Positions 24,001-37,004 of a stretch of 64,000 nt of DNA are shown here, one piece after another (the stretch's first letter is position 1; every line of letters starts with the position of its first letter). Source of the stretch: Aurelia coerulea (lineage: Eukaryota; Cnidaria; Scyphozoa; Semaeostomeae; Ulmaridae); NCBI GenBank assembly GCA_039566865.1, contig CM076943.1:15486001-15550000 (forward strand), in the 5' to 3' direction. Position numbers and translations under genes: made by a program. A model generated the notes under the pieces. That model was not told the DNA's origin. It searched no databases and was given only the letters and a program-made list of their open reading frames with translations.

Positions 24001-25754
24001 AATAGCAATGTTCCGATGCATAATGGAACGCTGAGTTCAAAAACGTCATTCAGAACTCTGTAACTATTTTAGGAACAGAGATATTGAGCTTTAAACAGAG
24101 TGCAATATATGCGAGAATTTGGTAGAGAATCACTACCACTGAAAAGCATCTATTCCATTAAGGCAGAGAGAATCATCAATTTATTTCTAATAGCAATGTT
24201 CCGATGCATAATTGAACGCTGAGTTCAAAAACGTCATTCAGAACTCTGTAACTATTTTAGGAACAGAGATATTGAGCTTTAAACAGAGTGCAATATATGC
24301 GAGAATTTGGTAGAGAATCACTACCACTGAAAAGCATCTATTCCATTAAGGCAGAGAGAATCATCAATTTATTTCTAATAGCAATGTTCCGATGCATAAT
24401 TGAACGCTGAGTTCAAAAAAGTCATTCAGAACTCTGTAACTATTTTAGGAACAGAGATATTGAGCTTTAAACAGAGTGCAATAGATTCGAGAATTTGGTA
24501 GAGAATCACTACCACCGAAAAGCATCTATTCCATTAAGGCAGAGAGAATCATCAATTGATTTCTAATAGCAATGTTCCAATGCATAATAGAACGCCGAGT
24601 TCAAAAAAGTCATTCATAACTCTGTAACTATTTTAGGATCAGAGATATTGAGCTTTAAACAGAGTGCAATAGATGCGAGAATTTGGTAGAGAATCACTAC
24701 CACCGAAAAGCATCTATTCAATTAAGGCAGAGAGAATCATCAATTGATTTCTAATAGCAATGTTCCGATGCATAATAGAACGCTGAGTTCAAAAAAGTCA
24801 TTCAGAACTCTGTAACTATTTTAGGAACAGAGATATTGAATTTTAAACAGAGTGCAATAGATGCGAGAATTTGGTAGAGAATCACTACCACTGAAAAGCA
24901 TCTATTCCATTAAGGCAGACAGAATCATCAATTTGTTTCTAATAGCAATGTTCCGATGCATAATGGAACGCTGAGTTCAAAAACGTCATTCAGAACTCTG
25001 TAACTATTTTAGGAACAGAGATATTGAGCTTTAAACAGAGTGCAATATATGCGAGAATTTGGTAGAGAATCACTACCACTGAAAAGCATCTATTCCATTA
25101 AGGCAGACAGAATCATCAATTTGTTTCTAATAGCAATGTTCCGATGCATAATGGAACGCTGAGTTCAAAAACGTCATTCAGAACTCTGTAACTATTTTAG
25201 GAACAGAGATATTGAGCTTTAAACAGAGTGCAATATATGCGAGAATTTGGTAGAGAATCACTACCACTGAAAAGCATCTATTCCATTAAGGCAGAGAGAA
25301 TCATCAATTTATTTCTAATAGCAATGTTCCGATGCATAATGGAACGCTGAGTTCAAAAACGTCATTCAGAACTCTGTAACTATTTTAGGAACAGAGATAT
25401 TGAGCTTTAAACAGAGTGCAATAGATGCGAGAATTTGGTAGAGAATCACTACCATTGAAAAGCATCTATTCCATTAAGGCAGAGAAAATCATCAGATTAT
25501 TTCTAATAGCAATGTTCCGATGCATAATAGAACGCTGAGTTCAAAAAAGTCATTCAGAACTCTGTAACTATTTTAGGAACAGAGATATTGAGCTTTAAAC
25601 AGAGTGCAATAGATGCGAGAATTTGGTAGAGAATCACTACCACTGAAAAGCATCTATTCCATAAAGGCAGAGAGAATCATCAATTGATTTCTAATAGCAA
25701 TGTTCCGATGCATAGTAGAACGCTGAGTTCAAAAGAGTCATTCAGAACTCTGTA
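21055..25754. repeat. K/M-rich zone with repeated L-K-M blocks
   Basis: L monomers at 21055, 22747 and 24815 have an L first half and a K second half (GCAGACAG, ATCAATTTGTT, CATAATGGAACG, AAAAACGTC). Each is followed by K at 21243, 22935 and 25003 and then by M types (TATATGCG, ATCAATTTATT). K-K-M-M' occurs again at 23687 without an L head. The L spacings are 1,692 and 2,068 bp (9 and 11 monomers). Monomers with ATCGGATTATT (21807) or ATCAGATTATT (25379) followed by CCATAAAGG (21995, 25567) mark a second shared block. Confidence 0.7.
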
Positions 25755-26882
25755 ACTATTTTAGGAACAGAGATATTGAGCTTTAAACAGAGTGCAATAG
25801 ATGCGAGAATTTGGTAGAGAATCACTACCACTGAAAAGCATCTATTCCATTAAGGCAGAGAGAATCATCAATTTATTTCTAATAGCAATGTTCCGATGCA
25901 TAATAGAACGCTGAGTTCACAAAAGTCATTCAGAACTCTGTAACTATTTTAGGAACAGAGATATTGAGCTTTAAACAGAGTGCAATAGATGCGAGAATTT
26001 GGTAGAGAATCACTACCACTGAAAAGCATCTATTCAATTAAGGCAGAGAGAATCATCAATTGATTTCTAATAGCAATGTTCCGATGCATAATGGAACGCT
26101 GAGTTCAAAAACGTCATTCAGAACTCTGTAACTATTTTAGGAACAGAGATATTGAGCTTTAAACAGAGTGCAATAGATGCGAGAATTTGATAGAGAATCA
26201 CTACCACTGAAAAGCATCTACTCCATTAAGGCAGAGAGAATCATCAATTGATTTCTAATAGCAATGTTCCAATGCATAATTGAACGCTGAGTTCAAAAAC
26301 GTCATTCAGAACTCTGTAACTATTTTAGGAACAGAGATATTGAGCTTTAAACAGAGTGCAATAGATGCGAGAATTTGGTAGAGAATCACTACCACTGAAA
26401 AGCATCTATTCCATTAAGGCAGAGAGAATCATCAATTTATTTCTAATAGCAATGTTCCGATGCAAAAGTAAACGCTGAGTTCGAAAACGTTATTCAGAAC
26501 TCTGTAACTATTTTAGGAACAGAGATATTGAGCTTTAAACAGAGTGCAATAGATGCGAGAATTTGGTAGAGAATCACTACCACTGAAAAGCATCTATTCC
26601 ATTAAGGCAGAGAGAATCATCAATTTATTTCTAATAGCAATGTTCCGATGCATAATTGAACGCTGAGTTCAAAAAAGTCATTCAGAACTCTGTAACTATT
26701 TTAGGAACAGAGATATTGAGCTTTAAACAGAGTGCAATAGATGCGAGAATTTGGTATAGAATCACTACCACCGAAAAGCATCTATTCAATTAAGGCAGAG
26801 AGAATCATCAATTGATTTCTAATAGCAATGTTCCGATGCATAATTGAACGTTGAGTTCACAAAAGTCATTCAGAACTCTGTA

Positions 26883-27448
26883 ACTATTTTAGGAACAGAG
26901 ATATTTAGCTTTAAACAGAGTGCAATAGATGCGAGAATTTGATAGAGAATCACTACCACTGAAAAGCATCTATTCCATTAAGGTAGACAGAGAATCATCA
27001 ATTGATTTCTAATAGCAATGTTCCGATGCATAATTGAACGCTGAGTTCAAAAAAGTCATTCAGAACTCTGTAACTATTTAAGGAACGGAGATATTGAGCT
27101 TTAAACAGAGTGCAATAGATGCGAGAATTTGGTAGAGAATCACTACCACTGAAAAGCATCTATTCCATTAAGGCAGAGAAAATCATCAATTTATTTCTAA
27201 TAGCAATGTTCCGATTCAAAATTAAACGCTGAGTTCAAAAAAGTCATTCAAAACTCTGTAACATTTTTAGGAACAGAGATGTTGAGCTTTAAACAGAGTG
27301 CAATAGATGCGAGAATTTGGTAGAGAATCACTACCACTGAAAAGCATCTATTCCATTAAGGCAGAGAGAATCATCAATTGATTTCTAATAGCAATGTTCC
27401 GATGCATAATAGAACGCTGAGTTCAAAAAAGTCATTCAGAACTTTTTA
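26883..27448. repeat. Duplicated block, copy 1 (190-bp monomer plus two)
   Basis: The first monomer (26883-27072) is 190 bp through GGTAGACAGAG and carries TATTTAGC and TTTGATAG. The next has GAAAATC and GATTCAAAATTAAAC, and the third begins ACATTTTTAGG with GATGTTGAG. The same series returns 1,506 bp later. These features (190-bp length, TATTTAGC, GATTCAAAATT) are otherwise characteristic of domain 3. Confidence 0.7.
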
Positions 27449-28388
27449 ACTATTTTAGGAACAGAGATATTGAATTTTAAACAGAATGCAATAGATGCGA
27501 GAATTTGGTAGAGAATCACTACCACTGAAAAGCATCTATTCCATTAAGGCAGAGAGAATCATCAATTTATTTGTAATAGCAATGTTCCGATGCATAATTG
27601 AACGCTGAGTTCAAAAACGTCATTCAGAACTCTGTAACTATTTTAGGAACAGAGATATTGAGCTTTAAACAGAGTGCAATAGATGCGAGAATTTGATAGA
27701 GAATCACTACCACTGAAAAGCATCTATTCCATTAAGGCAGAGAGAATCATCAATTGATTTCTAATAGCAATGTTCCAATGCAAAATTGAACGCTGAGTTC
27801 AAAAACGTCATTCAGAACTCTGTAACTATTTTAGGAACAGAGATATTGAGCTTTAAACAGAGTGCAATAGATGCGAGAATTTTGTAGAGAATCACTACCA
27901 CTGAAAAGCATCTATTCCATTAAGGCAGAGAGAATCATCAATTTATTTCTAATAGCAATGTTCCGATGCAAAATTGAACGCTGAGTTCAAAAAGGTCATT
28001 CAGAACTCTGTAACTATTTTAGGAACAGAGATATTGAGCTTTAAACAGAGTGCAATAGATGCGAGAATTTGGTAGAGAATCACTACCACTGAAAAGCATC
28101 TATTCCATTAAGGCAGAGAGAATCATCAATTTATTTCTAATAGCAATGTTCCGATGCATAATTGAACGCTGAGTTCAAAAAAGTCATTCAGAACTCTGTA
28201 ACTATTTTAGGAAGAGAGATATTGAGCCTTAAACAGAGTGCAATAGATGCGAGAATTTGCTTGAGAATCACTACCATCGAAAAGCATCTATTCCATTAAG
28301 GCAGAGAGAATCATCAATTGATTTCTAATAGCAATGTTCCGATGCATAATTGAACGTTGAGTTCACAAAAGTCATTCAGAACTCTGTA

Positions 28389-28954
28389 ACTATTTTAGGA
28401 ACAGAGATATTTAGCTTTAAACAGAGTGCAATAGATGCGAGAATTTGATAGAGAATCACTACCACTGAAAAGCATCTATTCCATTAAGGTAGACAGAGAA
28501 TCATCAATTGATTTCTAATAGCAATGTTCCGATGCATAATTGAACGCTGAGTTCAAAAAAGTTATTCAGAACTCTGTAACTATTTTAGAAACAGAGATAT
28601 TGAGCTTTAAACAGAGTGCAATAGATGCGAGAATTTGGTAGAGAATCACTACCACTGAAAAGCATCTATTCCATTAAGGCAGAGAAAATCATCAATTTAT
28701 TTCTAATAGCAATGCTCCGATTCAAAATTAAACGCTGAGTTCAAAAAAGTCATTCAAAACTCTGTAACATTTTTAGGAACAGAGATATTGAGCTTTAAAC
28801 AGAGTGCAATAGATGCGAGAATTTGGTAGAGAATCACTACCAATGAAAAGCATCTATTCAATTAAGGCAGAGAAAATCATCATTTTATTTCTAATAGCAA
28901 TGTTCCGATGCATAATTAAACGCTGAGTTCAAAAAAGTCATTCAGAACTCTGTA
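28389..28954. repeat. Duplicated block, copy 2 (1,506 bp downstream)
   Basis: It repeats the order of 26883-27448: a 190-bp monomer (28389-28578) with GGTAGACAGAG, TATTTAGC and TTTGATAG, a monomer ending GCTCCGATTCAAAATT, then one starting ACATTTTTAGG. The preceding monomers of both copies end GAACGTTGAGTTCACAAAAG. The offset 1,506 equals 8 x 188 + 2. The third monomer has diverged (ACCAATG, TCATCATTTT). Confidence 0.7.
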
Positions 28955-29330
28955 ACTATTTTAGGAATAGAGATGTTGAGCTTTAAACAGAGTGCAATAG
29001 ATGCGAGAATTTGGTAGAGAATCACTACCACTGAAAAGCATCTATTCCATTAAGGCAAAAAGAATCATCAATTTATTTCTAATAGCAATGTTCCGATGCA
29101 TAATTGAACGCTGAGTTCAAAAAAGTCATTCAGAACTCTGTAACTATTTTAGGATGAGAGATATTGAGCTTTAAACAGAGTGCAATAGATGCGAGAATTT
29201 GGTAGAGAATCACTACCACTGAAAAGCATCTATTCCATTAAGGCAGAGAGAATCATCAATTGATTTCTAATAGCAATGTTCCGATGCATAATTGAACGCT
29301 GATATCAAAAAAGTCATTCAGAACTCTGTA

Positions 29331-29894
29331 ACTATTTTAGGTACAGAAATATTGAGCTTTAAACAGCTTGCAATAGTTGCGAGAATTTGGTAGAGAATCA
29401 CTACCACCGAAAAGAATCTATTCAATTAAGGCAGAGAGAATCATCAATTGATTTCTAATAGCAATCTTTCGATGCATAATTAAACGCTGAATTCAAAACA
29501 GTCATTCAGAACTCTGTAACTATTTTAAGATCAGAGATATTGAGCTTTAAACAGAGTGCAATAGATGCGAGAATTTGGTAGAGAATCACTACCACTGAAA
29601 AGCATCTATTCCATAATGGCAGAGAGAATCATCAATTGATTTCTAATAGCAATGTTTCGATGCATAATTGAACGCTGAATTCAAAACAGTCATTCAGAAC
29701 TCTGTAACTATTTTAAGACCAGAGATATTGAGCTTTAAACAGAGTGCAATAGATGCGATAATTTTGTAGAGAATCACTACCACTGAAAAGCATCTATTCA
29801 ATTAAGGCAGAGAGAATCATCAATTGATTTCTAATAGCAATGTTCCGATGCATAATAGAACGCTGAGTTCAAAAAAGTCATTCAGAACTCTGTA
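29331..29894. repeat. Three-monomer block with Q-P, copy 1
   Basis: The first monomer has unusual CAGCTTGCAATAGTTGCG, CCACCGAAAAGAATC and GCAATCTTTCG. It is followed by Q (29519, AAGATCAG, CCATAATGG) and P (29707, AAGACCAG, GATAATTTTG with a hybrid TCAATTAAGG). The second copy lies 1,315 bp downstream. Confidence 0.7.
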
Positions 29895-30082
29895 ACTATT
29901 TTAGGAACAGAGATATTGAGCTTTAAACAGAGTGCAATAGATGCGAGAATTTGGTAGAGAATCACTACCACCGAAAAGCATCTATTCAATTAAGGCAGAG
30001 AGAATCATCAATTTATTTTTAATAGCAATGTTCCGATGCATAATAGAACGCTGAGTTCAAAAAAGTCATTCAGAACTCTGTA

Positions 30083-30269
30083 ACTTTTTAGGAACAGAGA
30101 TATTGAATTTTAAACAGAGTGCAATAGATGCGAGAATTTGGTAGAGAATCACTACCACTGAAAAGCATCTATTCCATTAAGGCAGACAGAATCATCAATT
30201 TGTTTCTAATAGCAATGTTCCGATGCATAATGGAACGCTGAGTTCAAAAACGTCATTCAGAACTCTGTA
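30083..30269. repeat. 187-bp L monomer with 1-bp deletion
   Basis: It begins AACTTTTTAGG, one base shorter than AACTATTTTAGG, followed by the L marker GAATTTTAAACAG. The next start is at 30270. Confidence 0.85.
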
Positions 30270-30645
30270 ACTATTTTAGGAACAGAGATATTGAGCTTTA
30301 AACAGAGTGCAATATATGCGAGAATTTGGTAGAGAATCACTACCACTGAAAAGCATCTATTCCATTAAGGCAGAGAGAATCATCAATTTATTTTTAATAG
30401 CAATGTTCCGATGCATAATTGAACGCTGAGTTCAAAAAAGTCATTCAGAACTCTGTAACTATTTTAGGAACAGAGATATTGAGCTTTAAACAGAGTGCAA
30501 TAGATGCGAGAATTTGGTAGAGAATCACTACCACTGAAAAGCATCTATTCCATTAAGGCAGAGAGAATCATCAATTGATTTCTAATAGCAATGTTCCGAT
30601 GCATAATTGAACGCTGAGTTCAAAAAAGTCATTCAGAACTCTGTA

Positions 30646-31209
30646 ACTATTTTAGGAACAGAGATATTGAGCTTTAAACAGATTGCAATAGATGCGAGAA
30701 TTTGGTAGAGAATCACTACCACCGAAAAGAATCTATTCAATTAAGGCAGAGAGAATCATCAATTGATTTCTAATAGCAATCGTTCGATGCATAATTAAAC
30801 GCTGAATTCAAAACAGTCATTCAGAACTCTGTAACTATTTTAAGATCAGAGATATTGAGCTTTAAACAGAGTGCAATAGATGCGAGAATTTGGTAGAGAA
30901 TCACTACCACTGAAAAGCATCTATTCCATAATGGCAGAGAGAATCATCAATTGATTTCTAATAGCAATGTTTCGATGCATAATTAAACGCTGAATTCAAA
31001 ACAGTCATTCAGAACTCTGTAACTATTTTAAGACCAGAGATATTGAGCTTTAAACAGAGTGCAATAGATGCGATAATTTTGTAGAGAATCACTACCACTG
31101 AAAAGCATCTATTCAATTAAGGCAGAGAGAATCATCAATTGATTTCTAATAGCAATGTTCCGATGCATAATAGAACGCTGAGTTCCAAAAAGTCATTCAG
31201 AACTCTGTA
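30646..31209. repeat. Three-monomer block with Q-P, copy 2
   Basis: It repeats the order at 29331: a monomer with CAGATTGCAATAG, CCACCGAAAAGAATC and GCAATCGTTCG, then Q (30834, AAGATCAG) and P (31022). The 1,315-bp offset is 7 x 188 less the base lost in the L monomer at 30083. L follows immediately here (31210); in copy 1 one monomer intervenes. Confidence 0.7.
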
Positions 31210-33465
31210 ACTATTTTAGGAACAGAGATATTGAATTTTAAACAGAGTGCAATAGATGCGAGAATTTGGTAGAGAATCACTACCACTGAAAAGCATCTAT
31301 TCCATTAAGGCAGACAGAATCATCAATTTGTTTCTAATAGCAATGTTCCGATGCATAATGGAACGCTGAGTTCAAAAACGTCATTCAGAACTCTGTAACT
31401 ATTTTAGGAACAGAGATATTGAGCTTTAAACAGAGTGCAATAGATGCGAGAATTTGGTAGAGAATCACTACCACTGAAAAGCATCTATTCCATTAAGGCA
31501 GAGAAAATCATCAGATTATTTCTAATAGCAATGTTCCGATGCATAATAGAACGCTGAGTTCAAAAAAGTCATTCAGAACTCTGTAACTATTTTAGGAACA
31601 GAGATATTGAGCTTTAAACAGAGTGCAATAGATGCGAGAATTTGGTAGAGAATCACTACCACTGAAAAGCATCTATTCCATTAAGGCAGAGAGAATCATC
31701 AATTGATTTCTAATAGCAATGTTCCGATGCATAGTAGAACGCTGAGTTCAAAAAAGTCATTCAGAACTCTGTAACTATTTTAGGAACAGAGATATTGAGC
31801 TTTAAACAGAGTGCAATAGATGCGAGAATTTGGTAGAGAATCACTACCACTGAAAAGCATCTATTCCATTAAGGCAGAGAGAATCATCAATTTATTTCTA
31901 ATAGCAATGTTCCGATGCATAATAGAACGCTGAGTTCACAAAAGTCATTCAGAACTCTGTAACTATTTTAGGATGAGAGATATTGAGCTTTAAACAGAGT
32001 GCAATAGATGGGAGAATTTGGTAGACAATCACTACCACTGAAAAGCATCTATTCAATTAAGGCAGAGAGAATCATCAATTGATTTCTAATAGCAATGTTC
32101 CGATGCATAATAGAACGGTGAGTTCAAAAAAGTGATTCAGAACTTCTTAACTATTTTAGGAACAGAGATATTGAGCTTTAAACAGAGTGCAATAGATTCG
32201 AGAATTTGGTAGAGAATCACTACCACCGAAAAGCATCTATTCAATTAAGGCAGAGAGAATCATCAATTGATTTCTAATAGCAATGTTCCGATGCATAATA
32301 GAACGCTGAGTTCAAAAAAGTCATTCAGAACTCTGTAACTATTTTAGGAACAGAGATATTGAATTTTAAACAGAGTGCAATAGATGCGAGAATTTGGTAG
32401 AGAATCACTACCACTGAAAAGCATCTATTCCATTAAGGCAGACAGAATCATCAATTTGTTTCTAATAGCAATGTTCCGATGCATAATGGAACGCTGAGTT
32501 CAAAAACGTCATTCAGAACTCTGTAACTATTTTAGGAACAGAGATATTGAGCTTTAAACAGAGTGCAATATATGCGAGAATTTGGTAGAGAATCACTACC
32601 ACTGAAAAGCATCTATTCCATTAAGGCAGAGAGAATCATCAATTTATTTCTAATAGCAATGTTCCGATGCATAATTGAACGCTGAGTTCAAAAAAGTCAT
32701 TCAGAACTCTGTAACTATTTTAGGAACAGAGATATTGAGCTTTAAACAGAGTGCAATAGATGCGAGAATTTGGTAGAGAATCACTACCACTGAAAAGCAT
32801 CTATTCCATTAAGGCAGAGAAAATCATCAGATTATTTCTAATAGTAATGTTCCGATGCATAATAGAACGCTGAGTTCAAAAAAGTCATTCAGAACTCTGT
32901 AACTATTTTAGGAACAGAGATATTGAGCTTTAAACAGAGTGCAATAGATGCGAGAATTTGGTAGAGAATCACTACCACTGAAAAGCATCTATTCCATTAA
33001 GGCAGAGAGAATCATCAATTGATTTCTAATAGCAATGTTCCGATGCATAGTAGAACGCTGAGTTCAAAAGAGTCATTCAGAACTCTGTAACTATTTTAGG
33101 AACAGAGATATTGAGCTTTAAGCAGAGTGCAATAGATGCGAGAATTTGGTAGGGAATCACTACCACTGAAAAGCATCTATTCCATTAAGGCAGAAAGAAT
33201 CATTAATTTATTTCTAATAGCAATGTTCCGATGCATAATTGAACGCTGAGTTCAAAAAAGTCATTCAGAACTCTGTAACTATTTTAGGAACAGAGATATT
33301 GAGCTTTAAACAGAGTACAATAGATGCGAGAATTTGGTAGAGAATCACTACCACTGAAAAGCATCTATTCCATTAAGGCAGAAAGAATCATTAATTTATT
33401 TCTAATAGCAATGTTCCGATGCATAATTGAACGTTGAGTTCAAAAAAGTCATTCAGAACTCTGTA

Positions 33466-34607
33466 ACTATTTTAGGATGAGAGATATTGAGCTTTAAACA
33501 GAGTGCAATAGATGCGAGAATTTGATAGAGAATCACTACCACTGAAAAGCATCTATTCCATTAAGGTAGAGAGAGTAGCATCAATTGATTTCTAATAGCA
33601 ATGTTTCGATGCATAATTGAACGCTGAGTTCAAAAAAGTCATTCAGAACTCTGTAACATGTTTAGGAACAGAGATATTTAGCTTTAAACAGAGTGCAATA
33701 GATGCGAGAATTTGATAGAGAATCACTACCACTGAAAAGCATCTATTCCATTAAGGTAGAGAGAGAATCATCAATTGATTTCTAATAGCAATGTTTCGAT
33801 GCATAATTGAACGCTGAGTTCAAAAAAGTCATTCAGAACTCTGTAACTATTTTAGGAACAGAGATATTGAGCTTTAAACATAGTGCAATAGATGCGAGAA
33901 CTTGGTAGAGAGTCACTACTACCGAATAACATCTATGCCATTAAAGCTGAGAAATTTGTAGAGAATCATCAATTGATTTCTAATAGCAATGTTCCGATTC
34001 AAAATTAAACGCTGAGTTCAAAAAAGTCATTCAGAACTCTGTAACTTTTTTGGGAACAGAGATATTGAGCTTTAAACAGAGTGCAAAAGATGCGAGAATT
34101 TGGTAGAGAATCACTACCACTGAAAAGCATCTATTCCATTAAGGCAGAAAGAATCATCAATTTATTTCTAATAGCAATGTTCCGATGCATAATTGAACGC
34201 TGAGTTCAAAAAAGTCATTCAGAACTCTCTAACATGTTTAGGAACAGAGATATTTAGCTTTAAACAGAGTGCAATAGATGCGAGAATTTGGTAGAGAATC
34301 ACTACCACTGAAAAGCATCTATTCCATTAAGGCAGAAAGAATCATTAATTTATTTCTAATAGCAATGTTCCGATGCATAATTGAACGTTGAGTTCAAAAA
34401 AGTCATTCAGAACTCTGTAACTATTTTAGGAACAGAGATAGTGAGCTTTAAGCAGAGTGCAATAGATGCGAGAATTTGGTAGAGAATCACTACCACTGAA
34501 AAGCATCTATTCCATTAAGGCAGAAAGAATCATTAATTTATTTCTAATAGCAATGTTCCGATGCATAATTGAACGTTGAGTTCAAAAAAGTCATTCAGAA
34601 CTCTGTA
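33466..34607. repeat. 1,142-bp six-monomer HOR, copy 1
   Basis: The order is a GGATGAG monomer of 190 bp (33466), an ACATGTTTAGG/TATTTAGC monomer of 190 bp (33656), X of 198 bp (33846), ACTTTTTTGGG with GCAAAAGATG (34044), ACATGTTTAGG with ATTAATTT (34232), and GATAGTGAGCTTTAAGC (34420). Lengths add up as 2 x 190 + 198 + 3 x 188. A private GAGTAGCATC lies at about 33,573. Confidence 0.9.
33846..34043. repeat. 198-bp X monomer, representative copy
   Basis: This monomer differs by CATAGTGC, GAACTTGG, AGAGAGTCACTACTACCG, GAATAACATCTATGCC and a 10-bp net insertion after TTAAAGCTGAG. The inserted part (about 33,951-33,965) reads AATTTGTAGAGAATC. It repeats, with one base less, the AATTTGGTAGAGAATC motif found 45 bp upstream in ordinary monomers. 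The two sites share GAGAATCA, so a misaligned exchange at that microhomology could have produced it. X also gains a second AGCT (TTAAAGCTGAG). 29 copies occur, all in domain 3. Confidence 0.9.
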
Positions 34608-35749
34608 ACTATTTTAGGATGAGAGATATTGAGCTTTAAACAGAGTGCAATAGATGCGAGAATTTGATAGAGAATCACTACCACTGAAAAGCATCTATTC
34701 CATTAAGGTAGAGAGAGTATCATCAATTGATTTCTAATAGCAATGTTTCGATGCATAATTGAACGCTGAGTTCAAAAAAGTCATTCAGAACTCTGTAACA
34801 TGTTTAGGAACAGAGATATTTAGCTTTAAACAGAGTGCAATAGATGCGAGAATTTGATAGAGAATCACTACCACTGAAAAGCATCTATTCCATTAAGGTA
34901 GAGAGAGAATCATCAATTGATTTCTAATAGCAATGTTTCGATGCATAATTGAACGCTGAGTTCAAAAAAGTCATTCAGAACTCTGTAACTATTTTAGGAA
35001 CAGAGATATTGAGCTTTAAACATAGTGCAATAGATGCGAGAACTTGGTAGAGAGTCACTACTACCGAATAACATCTATGCCATTAAAGCTGAGAAATTTG
35101 TAGAGAATCATCAATTGATTTCTAATAGCAATGTTCCGATTCAAAATTAAACGCTGAGTTCAAAAAAGTCATTCAGAACTCTGTAACTTTTTTGGGAACA
35201 GAGATATTGAGCTTTAAACAGAGTGCAAAAGATGCGAGAATTTGGTAGAGAATCACTACCACTGAAAAGCATCTATTCCATTAAGGCAGAAAGAATCATC
35301 AATTTATTTCTAATAGCAATGTTCCGATGCATAATTGAACGCTGAGTTCAAAAAAGTCATTCAGAACTCTCTAACATGTTTAGGAACAGAGATATTTAGC
35401 TTTAAACAGAGTGCAATAGATGCGAGAATTTGGTAGAGAATCACTACCACTGAAAAGCATCTATTCCATTAAGGCAGAAAGAATCATTAATTTATTTCTA
35501 ATAGCAATGTTCCGATGCATAATTGAACGTTGAGTTCAAAAAAGTCATTCAGAACTCTGTAACTATTTTAGGAACAGAGATAGTGAGCTTTAAGCAGAGT
35601 GCAATAGATGCGAGAATTTGGTAGAGAATCACTACCACTGAAAAGCATCTATTCCATTAAGGCAGAAAGAATCATTAATTTATTTCTAATAGCAATGTTC
35701 CGATGCATAATTGAACGTTGAGTTCAAAAAAGTCATTCAGAACTCTGTA
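34608..35749. repeat. 1,142-bp six-monomer HOR, copy 2
   Basis: An adjacent repeat of 33466-34607 with the same six monomers in the same order: 34608, 34798, 34988 (X), 35186, 35374 and 35562. By eye the copies differ at very few positions (GAGTATCATC here versus GAGTAGCATC). The next monomer (35750) keeps the GGATGAG head but has 188 bp and GCATTAG, so the HOR stops there. Confidence 0.9.
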
Positions 35750-37004
35750 ACTATTTTAGGATGAGAGATATTGAGCTTTAAACAGAGTGCATTAGATGCG
35801 AGAATTTGGTAGAGAATCACTACCACTGAAAAGCATCTATTCCATTAAGGCAGAGAGAATCATCAATTGATTTCTAATAGCAATGTTCCGATGCATAATT
35901 GAACGCTGAGTTCAAAAAAGGCATTCAGAACTCTGTAACTGTTTTAGGATGAGAGATATTGAGCTTTAAACAGAGTGCAATAGATGCGAGAATTTGGTAG
36001 AGAATCACTACCACCGAAAAGAATCTATTCAATTAAGGCAGAGAGAATCATCAATTGATTTCTAATAGCAATGTTCCGATGCATAATTGAACGCTGAGTT
36101 CAAAAAAGTCATTCAAAACTCTGTAACATGTTTAGGAACAGAGATATTTAGCCTTAAACAGAGTGCAATAGATGCGAGAATTTGATAGAGAATCACTACC
36201 ACTGAAAAGCATCTATTCCATTAAGGTAGAGAGAGAATCATCAATTGATTTCTAATAGCAATGTTTCGATGCATAATTGAACGCTGAGTTCAAAAAAGTC
36301 ATTCAGAACTCTGTAACTATTTTAGGAACAGAGATATTGAGCTTTAAACATAGTGCAATAGATGCGAGAACTTGGTAGAGAGTCACTACTACCGAATAAC
36401 ATCTATGCCATTAAAGCTGAGAAATTTGTAGAGAATCATCAATTGATTTCTAATAGCAATGTTCCGATTCAAAATTAAACGCTGAGTTCAAAACCGTCAT
36501 TCAGAACTCTGTAACTATTTTAGGAACAGAGATATTGAGCTTTAAACAGAGTGCAATAGATGCGAGAATTTGGTAGAGAATCACTACCACTGAAAAGCAT
36601 CTATTCCATTAAGGCAGAGAGAATCATCAATTGATTTCTAATAGCAATGTTCCGATGCATAATTGAACGCTGAGTTCAAAAAAGGCATTCAGAACTCTGT
36701 AACTACTTTAGGAACAGAGATATTGAGCTTTAAACAGAGTGCAATAGATGCGAGAATTTGGTAGAGAATCACCACCACTGAAAAGCATCTATTCCATTAA
36801 GGCAGAGAAAATCATCAATTTATTTCTAATAGCAATGTTCCGATTTAATATTAAACGCTGAGTTCAAAAAAGTCATTCAGAACTCTGTAACTATTTTAGG
36901 AACAGAGATATTGAGCTTTAAACATAGCGCAATAGATGCGAGAACTTGGTAGAGAATCACTACTACCGAATAACATCTATGCCATTAAAGCTGAGAAATT
37001 TGTA

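Larger units (their letters stand above)
12596..33465. repeat. Satellite domain 2: mostly 188-bp, Q-P-S-L and K/M monomers
   Basis: The register remains 188 bp with few exceptions: 187 bp at 20680 and 30083, and 190 bp at 26883 and 28389. New types appear. L has GAATTTTAAACAG; Q has CCATAATGG; P has TTTTAAGACCAG with GATAATTTTG; S has GATTCGAG with CCACCG; K has GCAGACAG, ATCAATTTGTT and CATAATGGAACG with AAAAACGTC. The first 2 kb (12,596-14,663) is a poorly ordered boundary with several private changes, such as GTAGAAATTCAC at about 12,656 and GATACATAA at about 13,300. No genes or inserts are present. Confidence 0.8.

Noticed and set aside
33846..34043. X monomer as an insertion of a mobile element
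   Set aside because: The net gain is 10 bp, explained by copying a neighbouring motif. There is no target-site duplication, terminal repeat or coding sequence.
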